From positions 62,001 through 126,000 of the forward strand of contig JACATO010000047.1 of the NCBI GenBank assembly GCA_018389105.1: a stretch of 64,000 bases of DNA, written 5' to 3'. The position numbers were made by a program, and so were the translations under genes. Numbering within the stretch: the first letter of the stretch is position 1; every line of letters begins with the position of its first letter. Below the pieces are notes generated by a model. That model searched no databases. It saw only the letters and a program-made list of their open reading frames with translations, and was not told the DNA's origin. The DNA comes from Nautilus pompilius. Its lineage: Eukaryota > Mollusca > Cephalopoda > Nautilida > Nautilidae. Below are positions 37,831 through 52,091 of this stretch, piece after piece.

Positions 37831-38164
37831 TCAGTTAAACCTGTCAGCTGAAAAAACGAGTCGGAGATTGTGGTTTCTTTACAGAGCGCATAGCGTTTAT
37901 TCTAGAAAATTCGCTCCGGACAATTCCTTTTCGTTACCTCTCTGGTGTAATTCCATTTTATAGGACGCGGCTCTCAGACACGAAACCCGCGAACTTCACG
38001 ATCCTGTTATTTATGATTCTTCCTCCTTCGTTAGATATTTTACCAAAGACTTTTCCATTTCATCACAAAAAGAGCAAACGATAGTGTTGGAGTTTTTGGC
38101 TTATGGCTGGCGAACGGCATTGCGAATCTGACAAACTGTTTTATCCATATACAAGAAATATATA
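37831..38164. other. Spacer up to the mariner insertion
   Basis: May contain more of the decayed pogo-type transposase, but I cannot read it. It ends in TA (38163-38164), the mariner target duplication. Confidence 0.3.
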
Positions 38165-39477
38165 CGAGGGCTGTCGAAAAAGTATCCGACTTTATTTTTT
38201 CCGATGGGAAGTAACAACATTAGGAAGGCAAAAGTGTGCATAGCGGAGCCGCATGCCTTCATGCGCATGCGTGATTTTTGGCGGGCTTGCTGGATGCATC
38301 AGTCGCTGTCAGGCAGCCAGCGGGTGAGGTGCTGTACTACTTACTCGTCACATTTCCATTTCACCTGTGATGATGGAACGTGTGGAGCAATGATCTTGCA
38401 TTAAGTTTTGCCAAAAGCTTGGAGATATCCAAACGGAAACAATTCGCAAAATTCAACAGGCTTTTGGTAACAATGCCATGGGTGTTACCCAAATAAAAGA
38501 ATGGTACAACAGGTTCAAAGATGGCCGCACATCAGTGGAGAGTGACCAGCGTTCCGGGAGGCTGTCAACAAGCCACAATGCAGTTGTTATCGAGAAAGTG
38601 CGGATCTTGATGATGGAGGATCATCGTTTGACGGTGAGGGAAATTGGTGACGAGGTTGGGATCAGTAAAGATTCTGCACATGCAATTTTAAAGGAGGATT
38701 TTGGCTTGCGGAGAGTGGCAGGGAAATTTGTGCCCAAGCTGCTTTCTCAGGAACAACAACTTCGTCCTGAGGTTGCGCAGGACCTGCTGGATACTGCCAA
38801 CAGGGATCCTGAGTTCCAGAATACCGTGATAACTGGAGATGAGACGTGGATGTACGGGTACGACCCGGAAACTAAAGCTCAGTCATCACAGTGGAAGCAC
38901 CCAACGTCGCCAAGGCCCGGAGCAAAATCAAGGCGATGCTGATTGTTTTCCTCGACTACAGAGGTATTGTGCATCACGAATACGCACCAGAAGGACAAAC
39001 AGTTACAAAGGAGTACTATCAGGAAGTCCTCTGACGTCTTCGTGATGCGGTTCGGCGAAAGAGACCGGATCTGTAGGCCTCGCAAAACTGGCAGCTGCAT
39101 CATCACAACGCCCGCAGCTCATTTGTCACAGCTGATCCAAGGTTTTTTGGCAAAGAAAGGCATTTCACTCATTCGCCAGGCTCCATACTCTTCAGACATG
39201 GCTCCTTCTGACTTCTGGCTGTTCCCATAAATGAAGATGCCACTGAAAGGCTCCCGCTTTGAGAGCCGAGAGGACATCATGCGGAATGCGAAGGCGGAGC
39301 TGAGAGCTATTCCCGAAGAAGCATTCCAGGCGTGCTTCGAACAGTGGAAGGATCGCTGGGCTAAGTGTGTGGAGGCACAACGGACCTACTTTGAAGTGGA
39401 TTAGCTATTGAACCCCACCAAGTACGTAATTTTTTTTCCCCCTAGCCTAAGGTCCGATACATTTTCGACAGATCTTG
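38165..39477 (+). mobile_element. Full-length dead mariner element, 1.31 kb
   Basis: The left end CGAGGGCTGTCGAAAAAGTA (38165) and right end, reverse-complemented CAAGATCTGTCGAAAATGTA (ending at 39477), are about 26-bp imperfect inverted repeats that continue as TCCGAC / TCGGAC. TA lies on each side (38163-38164 and 39478-39479), the mariner target duplication. Length is typical for mariner. It encloses a transposase pseudogene in the same orientation. Confidence 0.92.
38370..39404 (+). pseudogene. mariner (DD34D-type) transposase pseudogene
   Basis: From ATG at 38370 to TAG at 39402-39404 the span equals 344 codons, the usual mariner length. Order: HTH region with QIKEWYNRFKDGRTSVESD, a second helix region (LTVREIGDEVGISKDSAHAI), then the catalytic domain. 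First Asp is present in ITGDETWMYGYD; the second catalytic position reads LHHHNAR, with His in place of Asp; the third Asp is present in YSSDMAPSDFWLFP. Lesions: TGA eight codons in (38391-38393), a frameshift near 38910 that is reversed near 39110, stops near 39030 and 39074, and one after WLFP (39228-39230). Loss of the second Asp alone would abolish cut-and-paste activity. This SETMAR-type subfamily is common in invertebrates. Confidence 0.92.
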
Positions 39478-39479
39478 TA

Positions 39480-40219
39480 CACATATTTAAGCACCACACG
39501 AAAAGCTTGTTGCATATTATTTTCACACTTCATTGTAAATGGAAATACTTTATTTTAGAAGGAACAAAACCAACATGAAAAATCAGATAAATTATGCATT
39601 AGAAAATATAAATCATTAACCCTGACATTACTATCACTACAAGCTTTTCTGTCAAAATAGCCGCCTTTCATGTGAATAACTGCTGCACGGGGTATCCTGA
39701 TCATGACTTTTCAAAATATTGGCTTGGAAGTAGCTTCATTTATATTGCGAATAGTGCCAAAGTTGTTTGACATTGCCAGGACCTTCTTCGTGGACTCTTA
39801 GATCTTCCTCACCGCACACAAATCCAATGATCTTTTAACACGAAGATTGATTGAGAGAGGGAGGGCACACTGAGAGTTTAAGAAGTCATTTAGATTCTTT
39901 GCTAGCTCAGGTGTCGGCGATCAAGCTTCACAGACTAGTTCAAGTTATTATTCTGATTTAGTATAGCATCAGAGGATTAATTTTTTTAACGTTTTGTAGC
40001 TGGTGCAACAGCTTACTAATCGGTGCAAAATTTCAAAAGAAATTTCCTTTTGAATTATATAAAAAAGTGATGGAGACAAAATCATTGTTTGTAATTATAT
40101 GTATCGTACCAAATTAAAATCGGTATATCGCATATAAATTGTAGAAAGGTAAATTGGTCAGTTACCGAATAAGGACTGTTATTTTTCTGTACTCAAGCCT
40201 GGATAATGTTGCTGTGTTA
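39480..40219. other. AT-rich flank, no gene seen
   Basis: Nothing identifiable between the mariner right end and the 21-bp array. Confidence 0.3.
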
Positions 40220-40627
40220 CAGAAACAATGTAATAGCTCGGATAAGCAGTGTAATAGCCCGGAGAAGCAGTGTAGTAGCCCGGAGAAACAGTGTAATAGC
40301 CCGGAGAAGCAGTGTAATAGGCAGTAGAAGCAGTGTAATAGCCCGGATAAGCAGTGTAGTAGCCCGGAGAAGCAGTGTAGTAGCCCGGAGAAGCAATGTA
40401 ATAGCCCGGAGAAGCAGTGTAATAGGCAGGAAAAGCAGTGTAGTATCCCAGAGAAGCAATGTAATAGCCCGTAGAAGCAATGTAATAGCCCGGAGAAGCA
40501 GTGTAATAGGCAGGAGAAGCAGTGTAATAGGCAGGAGAAGCAGTGTAGTATCCCAGAGAAGCAATGTAATAGCCCGGAGAAACAGTGTAATAGCCCGGAG
40601 AAACAGTGTAGTAGCTCGGAGAAAAAG
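40220..40627 (-). repeat. 21-bp tandem array (19 units), open in several frames
   Basis: About 19 units of 21 bp; plus-strand consensus AGCCCGGAGAAGCAGTGTAAT. Read on the minus strand the unit encodes LLHCFSG, YYTASPG or ITLLLRA depending on frame, and a plus frame gives ARRSSVI, because the unit is a multiple of three without stops. The longest minus frames run 40746-40162 (194 codons, Met with an ordinary 45-residue lead) and 40673-40179 (164 codons). The two commonest base changes (A/G in CAATG/CAGTG and in AAACAG/AAGCAG) are silent in the LLHCFSG frame but change Thr/Ile and Ala/Val in the YYTASPG frame. A Tyr-rich heptad could suggest a structural protein, but there is no signal peptide. 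I call it a minisatellite with possible coding role. Confidence 0.85.
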
Positions 40628-42229
40628 AATAATATTTTACAGCGTTTCTGGTGCTTAAATATTCTCCAAACACATATCAAACAATGCGCGTTGATGAATC
40701 TGCATGACGCTGCAGAATAATATACTATTTTTTGAGAGAATGCCATAAATTCTTATTGAATCATCAGCCGAATAATCAACAAAAGAAAAATCCTACTTCC
40801 AAATTTCCACTACTATGCTTAAGTATGGAGCGAGCACAACCCTCATACAATTCTCTGGCAATTCTTCTAACACAGACTTGTCTCTTAGAACCAAATATTC
40901 GAAATCTGCTTTCATTCAACCACAAAAAGTTTGCGCTACTGCTTCAGAGAGTAACTTTTTCTTGTTACCGTGGCAAAACAATGGCTTTTTATCTGGTACT
41001 CGGACAATCCATTAGAACTCTCTTAATAGTTCTATGGTGATCCAGGTTGAAATGGTCGCTGCTGCGAAGAGATTATAATCAGAAGTTAATCGGCTGCCTA
41101 TCCAGAAAGGGTTAGGCAACTTAGTTTTTCTGTTCTGCATCCTTTTCTCTTTCTTTCTCGGGTTTTTTTTTAAATTTCATGGATGAACCGCTTGAATTAA
41201 TTTTGTGCATGTATGTGTGTACATAAATACATACATACACTTGGATGCCTGCACATCAACATCTACATTACTCTATTGAGAGTAGAAGTGTTTATGAAGG
41301 GCAGCAATAGATGACTTTTTGATATCGTATTTCGTTTTTAGATGGCATTTTTATCTGCCTGAAAAAACAGTAGCTGTCATCAGTGATGCGGAAGTGTCCA
41401 GCTTTACCTCGGACAATACGAGTATTCTAGTCTACTATTTACTTTGAAGGTGTAGGTAAGGTCGAGCGATCCCGCATGTGTTAGAGTGGCAGACCTGCTA
41501 CCGATAAAAAGGCTGCCTTAAATAAACAAAGGTTCCGATTCGCAGAGCCGGCACCAGCGCCACCTGGCTACGTTTTTTGGAGAAACGGAAATGCGGAGAA
41601 CAGCCCCGACTGTCGTCACGTGTCCACGATTAGGTTTTGGCTTCGTTAAACCTCACGAGCGCAAGTAACACTGCTCGTCTCTTTTAAGAAATTTACCTCT
41701 CTTATCTGTAAGGGGGGGGGACTCCGCGCCACCAAGAAGGCAGTTTTTCGCTCTTTTGAAAAGACTCGACGGAATTTGCGAAGCCAATAGAAGACGTCAC
41801 AAATGGTAGCCGATGCGTATGTCTGTCCTCCCGTTACCGACAAAGACTAGCGTAGCAGGTCGGTGAACAGGCCTGAACACCGGGTCCAGATCTAATTGGC
41901 ATTTAAAAGACGGGAGAAAAAAATATCAAAACACCAGCATGACATCCTGATGAAGAGTTACGTGTACTGGAAGAACAAAGAAGAAGGGAAATGTGGGCCG
42001 GATGATCTAGGAAAACATCAGAACTTTCTACCTTACGTTTAAGACGAGATAAATCTTTATGCTCACTGATTTAGATTTTGAGGAATTTGTTTGTCAGGAC
42101 GAGAAGTTAACGTCTCTGACGGTTCCGGTTAGCCAATTAAACAATCCGCTATTTATGCTGTCGATCTAGATCTATTACAACGATAATCTTGAAATACTAT
42201 AAGATTTAAAACTCGATCTTATACTCTGT
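40628..42229. other. No recognisable gene; possible SINE remnant
   Basis: A plus frame of 102 codons (40732-41040) has no recognised domain. Around 41480-41560 there is a weak tRNA-like pair (GTGGCAGACC then AAGGTTCCGATTCG), too diverged to call. A G-run lies at 41711-41720. Confidence 0.3.
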
Positions 42230-42272
42230 ACTGACACATCATATCTCTGAACATCATATAAGATTGAAATAT

Positions 42273-42362
<90 letters not shown>

Positions 42363-42615
42363 CTGACCATCCTCATCAGCATCATCTCTCTCTCTCTCTC
42401 TCTCTAACTGTATCACACGCATATCTCTCTCTCTGTTATCATTTATCTATTCTCTCTCTGATGACATCATGAATCATCAAACATCTCACTGATTCATCAA
42501 TCACTCTCTCTTTACTGAAATCATCAATTCATCTCTTCTCAACACATCAAAAGCATATATCTCATCTCTGCTGTGCCGATGTCGTCTCGCTCGGGTCTCT
42601 CTGCTCTCTGTACTG
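42230..42615. repeat. Long TC microsatellite with degenerate CT/ATC flanks
   Basis: A pure TC run of about 42 repeats (42276-42359) is followed by further CT runs separated by ATCATC words. The words CTGTACTGAC occur at about 42227, 42358 and 42607, marking a larger degenerate repeat. The strands are purine/pyrimidine segregated, so triplex (H-DNA) formation is possible. The Arg-Glu open frame on the minus strand is artefactual. Confidence 0.92.
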
Positions 42616-45581
42616 ACAATCTCCAGGAAACTTCTCTTCCGTAAATGGCGAACATGTATTATCGGAGCGCAGGGTGATGAATATTATTACCATCTGCGTT
42701 AAAATCAAGAAAAAGCATGGACAGCATAGAATGCTATAAATGAAAAGAAGAACAGAAAGCGCATGATGAATACCAGCAGATAAAAATTTACCAAACAGAA
42801 CGGTTCCTAAAGGTCGAGGTTGAGGAAAGATACCCACTCCATCAACGTCAGTGGTGAGACATTGTCAGCCCCGTAAAGAGGGAAGGTTCCTGACCGGGGC
42901 TGGGAAGGTACCACCTTTACTTCAGTCCTATCTCTGTAAAAAATAGAGGTCTTTTTCTTTTTAATATTCACGGGGTCGTGTTGGCCCTGGAATGTGTGTA
43001 AATCTGGCTGATGATAAATGTTTCCAATGATACTGTAGAAAATATAGGACTGAGGCATAAGGATACGTGACCTTTATAATTACAAAAAAAGGTATATTTT
43101 TGTATCTTTCTATTTATTAATTTATTTTAGTTTTCTTGTGATTTTCGTCTGTCCTAAAGAAAATTCCCGTTAATCAGCGGATAATAAATAACAATTATAT
43201 ATATATATATATATATTTTTTTTTTTTTTAATTTCCAAAAGCTTGGCGTGGAGGAAGAATTCGGCTGAACACCGCTGGCCGAACCATCCGTTACCGGTCA
43301 AAGACTCTCGAGACAGCGCGGAACTCGGCTGGGAAAGGGTCGACGCGTTACCAGTGGTTGCAGAGCCGCACGGCGCTGATCGAAAACCTGCCGTCCAAAC
43401 GCCATCCGTCCGAAAAACGATGATGTCAATCAACGCATTCGCACAAGTCAAAATCGTTGGATAATTACCTCGAAACCTTTCCGGGGGGGCACCTGTTTCG
43501 ATTATTGGGTGTCGACAGCGAATTTGGGGTTCAGGTGGTGGTGGGGGGAGCCGATTTTTATTACTATTTCCAAATCTCTCTCTGAGCAGTGGCCGATTCC
43601 AGCTAATTAATTAATGTTTATTCTCGCAGGTTAAATAGAAATGGCTTTTCTGGGCGTTAGAGCTCGCCCCGCCGCCTCTGTGGTTTGGACCCGCATCGTC
43701 GGAAAGACGCCGAAGTTACGGCGGTTCAATCCTCGCGGAAAACCAGGCTGGTCCCTCGCTTTCTCAGACAGAGTTTCCGGACCAATTTACCGTCGCAGCA
43801 AGAAAGGCTTCATTCGCGAGCAGCATCCGTTATTCACAAGATGAAGAGCCGGACTCTGTCCGGATTCGGCCCGTGGTCTCGGGATCTAACTGGGTTCGAA
43901 CCGAAAACCATTCAAAATCGTATAAAGACTGGGTCTCGATGGAGCTAGATTACCAGCACCCCGAAGACTTTGTTATTATTAACTCGCATTAGCACTCTTC
44001 CCGTTAAGGTCAGCAGACGTTTCCAGCCTGCTGTCATTGCGATTTAATTTTAAAAAAAAAACACAAACAACTAACTAACACCCCCCCTCAGGTGTTTGAT
44101 TGGTAGTAATCATCGAAAGCCTGGAGATCTCGGTTCAGTTAGATCGACGCCACAAATGGCCTCGCTTGCTGATGGCGGCTGAGTTTTAAAAGATATTAAA
44201 CACGTTTCGGTTTTATCCTACACCCAATTTCTTCACTCGGAATTTCTGTCGATCCGGAAATTAATGACACAACTAAATTTTCTTTCTTTCTCAATACCTG
44301 TTTTTTTAATTATAGTTTTTCACGTTGCTTCATATATAAGAACATACGAGCGGAAACCTTAGCATGCAGAAAGTAAATTGAAAAGTGTAAATTTAATATA
44401 TTTCGCCTTTCGATAAACTGTTGGTGCGAGTGCAGTTCATTGGCCAGCAGAATTAGTAGAAAGGCTTAGATCTCCCGGAAGACGCTTATTTGGTAAGCGC
44501 TGTAAGGCCGCCAACACGGCAGGACGGAACGGATTATCGCAGGACAACAAAAAGGAGGGCAGGGGGCTGGGCGATTGTCAGGGTACTCCTTCTTAAGGTG
44601 TTTCGCCGTGTCATGTGCTCGTGTTTTTCTAGCCACTCCAACGACCTAAAACAGTCTTTAAAAAAGAAACAACAGAAAACATCGTCGTAGATAACAGGAA
44701 ACTTTTCAAAAGGGAAGGATCGCTGGCGTCTGGATTAGGATTTTCAAATTCCTCTTTTTTTTTGCTCATTAAAACGATCATCGCCACCCAGGTAATTAGC
44801 CTGATATTTGTATTGTCGTCTTGTTTTTCTGTCGCCGAAAATGTGTGCCACCATTAGGCTCCCGAGTTCATGAAAGATGTCATCTCTTTCCCGTGGTCAG
44901 CTGGCGATAGATCCTCACTTAAACTTAGCTGCTGTGCATGTCCGGGGTTCACAACAGTGAACCGAGAACAGAGTGACAGCAAAGATCTAATTTCCCCCTT
45001 TACGTAGAGAGAACTCGATATCGCGTTCACAGTTCTCGGTTCTTGAATATTAACTTTCCTGCAGCCAGATTTTCAAAGTACCACCCGTATGGCTCAGGGT
45101 TAGTACTTTATCAAAATCGATTATCGTCCTCTCTCTCTCTCTCTCTCTCTCGTGAAGTACGTCAAGCTACTACAGTAAAACGATGTCAGTTACCTTCCCT
45201 AGCCCTGCCTTTCATATAACATATTTCTTACATGAAAAATAACATAATAAATACTTCCACTTTATCGTGTCACGACCCTTGTTCAGGGGATTGGAATCTG
45301 TTTTTCACCATTTCTTGATAAGGCTACTTTAATTTCAAAACAACCAATTAAATGGGCTTTTAAATGAATTACTATCGAAATTAAAAGTTGATTTTCAAAT
45401 CTTTTGTTTTTCGTCTTTTTTTAAATTTAATTTAAATTTAAATTTATTTTATAGAATCACCCGGACATCATCAATTTATAAAACTAGTGTCTATAAGTCT
45501 TCTTGTTGCATCACAGAAATCGCAGGGGGAACTGCGGTGAGTTACGGTTCTTGTAAAAGTAATAATAACGTTCATCTAAAA
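42616..45581. other. No gene seen; AT array, CpG-rich patches and a CT run
   Basis: An AT-dinucleotide/poly-T tract lies at 43195-43230. CpG-rich patches follow at about 43245-43480 and 43640-43950, open on both strands without a recognisable protein. The second contains GGGTTCGAACC near 43888, a B-box-like word without a convincing A box. A CT run lies at 45130-45152 and an AT palindromic tract at 45421-45450. Confidence 0.35.
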
Positions 45582-48026
<2,445 letters not shown>

Positions 48027-48034
48027 GTCTAAAA

Positions 48035-49079
48035 GAACAAATTATATACGTGTTATTATCTATTAAATATCAGTTTAGCGAGAAACTTTCAGACCATTGC
48101 TGACGCGTGAGTCTGACTCGTAGATCCAAAGAGATAAGAGAAAATCGCCATCGCCGAACCTTGCCGCATCGTTCATCTTGAACTTCAGAAGATGGGGAAA
48201 CGAATATGCGAAAATCAGAGGGCATCTAAAAAGAACACAAAGCAGTGCAGCGTGTGTATTTGTGTTTTTCTAATGAGTGTTACCGTAACTTGAGCAATTT
48301 TTGTTTGGTTTTTACCGTAATAATGTCTGAGAGTTTGATCTTATGCAAGGATATTTCACTTCAAAACAACTCTTTTCGGCGTTACACCTGACAACAGAGA
48401 TGGTCGGAGCTGAGGTTCTGCTGGCCGGGTGGTTGGGCATGACCGAGCCGTCTAGTTTCTGAAAAGTAATCGACAACGTTCGGCTCACATCAAGTTGTTA
48501 CAACACACCGGCGACGGATAAATACGAAATAAATCTAAATCGTCTGAGCATTAAAATATTTGTTTTATTCACTTCAGCACAAAGATTTCAAATTATCTTT
48601 TACCGGCGGACAAAAAAATAATAAAGTTCTGCGCTGCTGTCTGAAACGAAGTGAAAGCACACAGTCAAACTTAAATTCCCTCATCAGTCATAACAGGGAT
48701 TTCGTTAACACGGAGTCGATAGAATAATAACGTTGAAGTATGCAAGTATTTCCGGACTATTCTACCATCATACAACTGGCTGCTGGAATATGCCCCTGAC
48801 TGTAAAGTGTACTCAAACGCCAATTAATTACTCATTGTGTGATGCAAAATTCTGCTGAATTATTATCCTACTATTTTCCACCTTCTAGTTGCTGGCACTC
48901 TGTTCTGACTTTTAGCTCTAAGGACAGCTGACAGATGTAGCCTAGGAGGGGGCAGTCTTGCCGACTGAGCAAGTTACGTAAGTATAAACGGGGAACTTGA
49001 GGCAGCGGTAAAGTGGTGAGCCAGTCAGGAGTTACTCGCAGAATATCCACTACACGTACCCTACTACTCGTCATTTTCA
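48035..49079. other. AT-rich stretch, no gene seen
   Basis: No motif, box pair or open frame of note. Confidence 0.3.
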
Positions 49080-49230
49080 AATGTGGGAGGAAACCTATGA
49101 ATCAGGGCGGTTGGGGAAGATCGAGAAGAAACCAGTCAGAGAGGTGCGTCAAACCGAACCGGTTCTGACAGGAATTCGAAGTCTGGCTCTCAACCATAGA
49201 TGCTCACTGATCTACCAACGACCACTCGTG
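49080..49230 (-). repeat. tRNA-like SINE fragment
   Basis: The minus strand has an A-box-like GGTCGTTGGTAGATCAGTGAGC (about 49223-49202, over 20 positions in all) and a B-box-like GACTTCGAATTCC (49183-49171). Downstream a body ends in TTTCCTCCCACAT (about 49093-49081). The box order and spacing of 20-30 bp fit a tRNA-derived SINE head. It ends next to a plus-strand frame that is only a shadow. Confidence 0.45.
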
Positions 49231-49698
49231 GATTATTCGCTTAAACTTGCGGAACCCCGCCGTTGTTCACGCTCACATAATCACACTTTCCGTGCAGTGA
49301 TATTTAGTGTGGCTGCCAGCTGCCTCAATGGCAGTTTTCAAGTGTTCTGGCTTGTAGGCTAAGTAAACTTCTACTCGACTCCGTCTGGGTTGACCTCCAA
49401 TCTTTGACAACTGATATATTTCAACCTACTGAAATATGTAGGGGGGCTCTTTTTATAGTTCACTTTCTTCTTTACAGAATTGGAACTAATTATGGAAACA
49501 GAGGAAAAACTTAGTATAAAATTCAAATAAGACGAGATAGAATCGAATCTCATATCTAAAATTGAAATACTCCGCAGTGCAGTCACGTGTTGATATAGTG
49601 CAGTGTGATTGGTTGTCACGCAAGCAGTCAGAAGGTGCCACACCTGCAAAAGAACTATAAAAATATGGGTAGCGATATAATTTTAGTGTAGTATATAT

Positions 49699-50690
49699 GT
49701 GAATACTACGGCTTCTGGAAATAAAATATTACGTGAAAACAAATTAAAAATCGGAGACTTAGCTAGTATAGGCTGCTCCAAGCGGGAGATTGCAGCCTGG
49801 CGTCATGCTTCAGAAGGAGCTGTAGGCGAGACTATGGAAAGAATTTGCCAAACTGCTACTGCTGACAGTAGACGCCGTCGAGGGACAGAGCCTCAACTCT
49901 CCAAAACTGATGGCAAGTACCTGTGGGTCTTCTATGTGATAAACTACCGTCCAGTATAAATCATGCAAATGACGTAGCTGCAAGTACAGGTGATAACATC
50001 TCTTCATAAACAGTAAACTACAGACCAGCAGGAAGTGGTCTCAAAGGATATGTAGCTGCCAAAGAAGCCTCCAAACAGTAAGACGTAAATGAGCAGCAAA
50101 AGTGAAATAATAAGATGTCCAAACCTGGAAGAAGTTGTTCTTTACACTCTAACTGAAGTTTTGACTGTTTGGCAATAATCAATGGCAGTTCATTTCGAAG
50201 ACGGACAAGGGATCAGTATTACAGTCAGTGTACAGCAGTTACGGTGAAGCCTTGGCGATTGATACAAGTGTGGGGCGCCAAGAGTGTAGAAGATTTGCAT
50301 AAAATCGAAGCTATACTGACTCCCTGCAGATACAGCGAGGTTCTCATCCATCAGGCCATTTCATCAGGAAGACATTTCATTTGGCCGGGTTCATCTTCCA
50401 ACATGACACCGACCCTAAGAATACAGCCAAGTAGTGAAAAACGAAATCAGAAATGTAAAGAGGCTGATGGAGCACTTACAAAGATGCCTTGGCCTGTAGA
50501 AAGTTCGGATGTGAACATCACTGAGGCTGCATGAGGTTAAATGGCTGCTGCGAAGGTCAGACAGAGGCCAATCACCTTGGATAAATCGTGGAAACTGCCG
50601 CTGGATATTTTGAACAACAGTCCGCAGTCATACATTGATAACCTGTATGGGAGCACGAAATCAAAGCGTCTCATGGTCCATATAAAGTAA
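49699..50690 (+). pseudogene. Tc1-like transposase relic, second copy
   Basis: N-terminal HTH reads NKLKIGDLASIGCSKREIA, then GAVGETMERICQTATADSRR (from about 49738), the Tc1 DNA-binding pattern. Later blocks, in alternating frames: GLKGYVAAK (about 50040), IQVWGAKSVEDLHKIEAIL (from about 50260), HQAISSGRHFI (50350), and FIFQHDTDPKNTAK (50390-50431), whose HD Asp (50405-50407) is the second catalytic residue. A tail follows (KCKEADGALTKMPWP). The first Asp region near 50140 is unrecognisable. Stops and at least three frame changes show it is dead. A weak inverted pair with a GTGCAGTGT core (about 49600, and in reverse near 50713) may mark the termini. Confidence 0.75.
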
Positions 50691-50949
50691 ATGGCTTACA
50701 TACCAGATACTGATACACTGCACAACGTATTGGTTTTGTTGTTGTTGCTCGGAGCGTCTTTTCGAGGTAGCCATCTTGTTGTGAAGCAGATGAAGCTCAC
50801 GCGACTGTCGAGTCCGCACGTTTGATGGAAAATCAAGCGAGCGCCAGTGTTGCTGGCCTGACTGTTTTATTCTCAGTTGTAGCTGAAAGGCGAGGACATA
50901 TTTAACCCTTTGTAGTTATTCATGGGGAAAAAAAACACCACGGAATCAG

Positions 50950-52091
50950 CTGGAACCTTTGTTCTGATGCATGTGCCGGTGGAGCTAAAGCAATGACATT
51001 AAAGATATAGCTCCTCACGTATAAATCAACCATTGAAATCGTCTTGGTGAATATTGTAAACCCAAGGTCCTTTAAATCCAGGCCATATTCAGTATCGCGT
51101 GAAGCGATGGGAAATGCACAGAGCGCGCTATTGCTCCTTACTGAGATACGCTGGGTGTCACGCAGTAACTTTACGTTCCTGTGCTTGAATTGCAAGAAGA
51201 GATACTTCATTCTTCTATGACTCTACCCGTTTTAACTTCCCCATAAATTTGTTGAAAGTGTTTAGGAAAAAAAAAGACTGGCATACATGGGACATATATT
51301 TCCAAGTCTGAACGGGTTAAGCTTGACTTTTTCTGTTGTTGAATGTTTTGAGCGTTCAAGATAAAATCGAATGGACGTCTCTGAAAGTGTGAATATTTCG
51401 CCTCCCTTCATTACTTTTTCCTTATCACTAATAAAGTTAAACTCGACAAACTCTTTCAAGCCTCCATGATTCAACGTCTTTATTACCTACAAAATAATTT
51501 CAGAGAATATTTTCTGATTGTAACTAAGTCACTGACTTGGGTATGCAATCGATTCAGAGAATCTGCCGTCAGCAAAGCTCAGACAAAATCCCCTGGATGG
51601 GGCAAAATCAACTCAGTGATATTTCAATGGATCCCGAACCATCGTTAACGTTAAATTTGTTGGCTACACCTCCTCAATCGTCACCCTGAAATTTCTTACT
51701 CTGCAGTTAAGTGTTGGATGTCATTTGCTACTACTTATTTATGCGAAACACCTTTCTCATACTTAATTGCAAGTAATAAACTTCGAAATAGGCCAGATGC
51801 TGCTGCAGACATATGCCTGCAGTTGACAAAAATACTGCCAAGCATCACGAAACTTTGGAAAGGAGAACAGCCGCATCTATCCAATTAAAAACAAACATAT
51901 CCAGGCATTTTGGGGGGGTACTCTGTAAAGTGTAAACAAACATAATTAAATACTTTACTGTATTATACTTATTTACATCTGTTTTTCGATTTACAAATCT
52001 TGCCACACTTTAAAATAAAGGTAGGAATCCTCTGTCAGAAGAAAAAGAAATGAAAGAGTTTCGAGTTTTGGGGAAAGTTTGAAAACCACTG
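50950..52091 (+). pseudogene. hAT transposase relic, different subfamily, right end intact
   Basis: The plus strand shows fragments of a hAT core out of the main open frames: GGAKAMTLKI near 50980 (like 'DGA.AM'), then ALLLLTEIRWVSR near 51130, the hAT HTE(V/I)RWLSRG motif. Further on, LDKLFQASM then LQNNFREYF (51440-51500) and the hATC dimerisation domain, SFATTYLCETPFSYLIASNK then LRNRPDAAADICLQL (about 51720-51830), ending near 51886. The right terminus, AAAACCACTG ending at 52091, is the reverse complement of a CAGTGGTTTT hAT end. The left end and target duplication were not found, so it is 5'-truncated or rearranged. It differs from the 45.6-kb element in sequence and orientation. Confidence 0.72.

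Noticed and set aside
42219..42422. Arg-Glu repeat frame
   Set aside because: Translation of the TC/GA microsatellite.
43875..43900. GGTTCGAACC, a perfect B-box-like word
   Set aside because: No paired A box on either strand at tRNA spacing and the word is a short palindrome that occurs by chance in CpG-rich DNA.
50920..51210. 96-codon minus-strand frame
   Set aside because: Antisense to the plus-strand hAT relic containing the EIRW motif.
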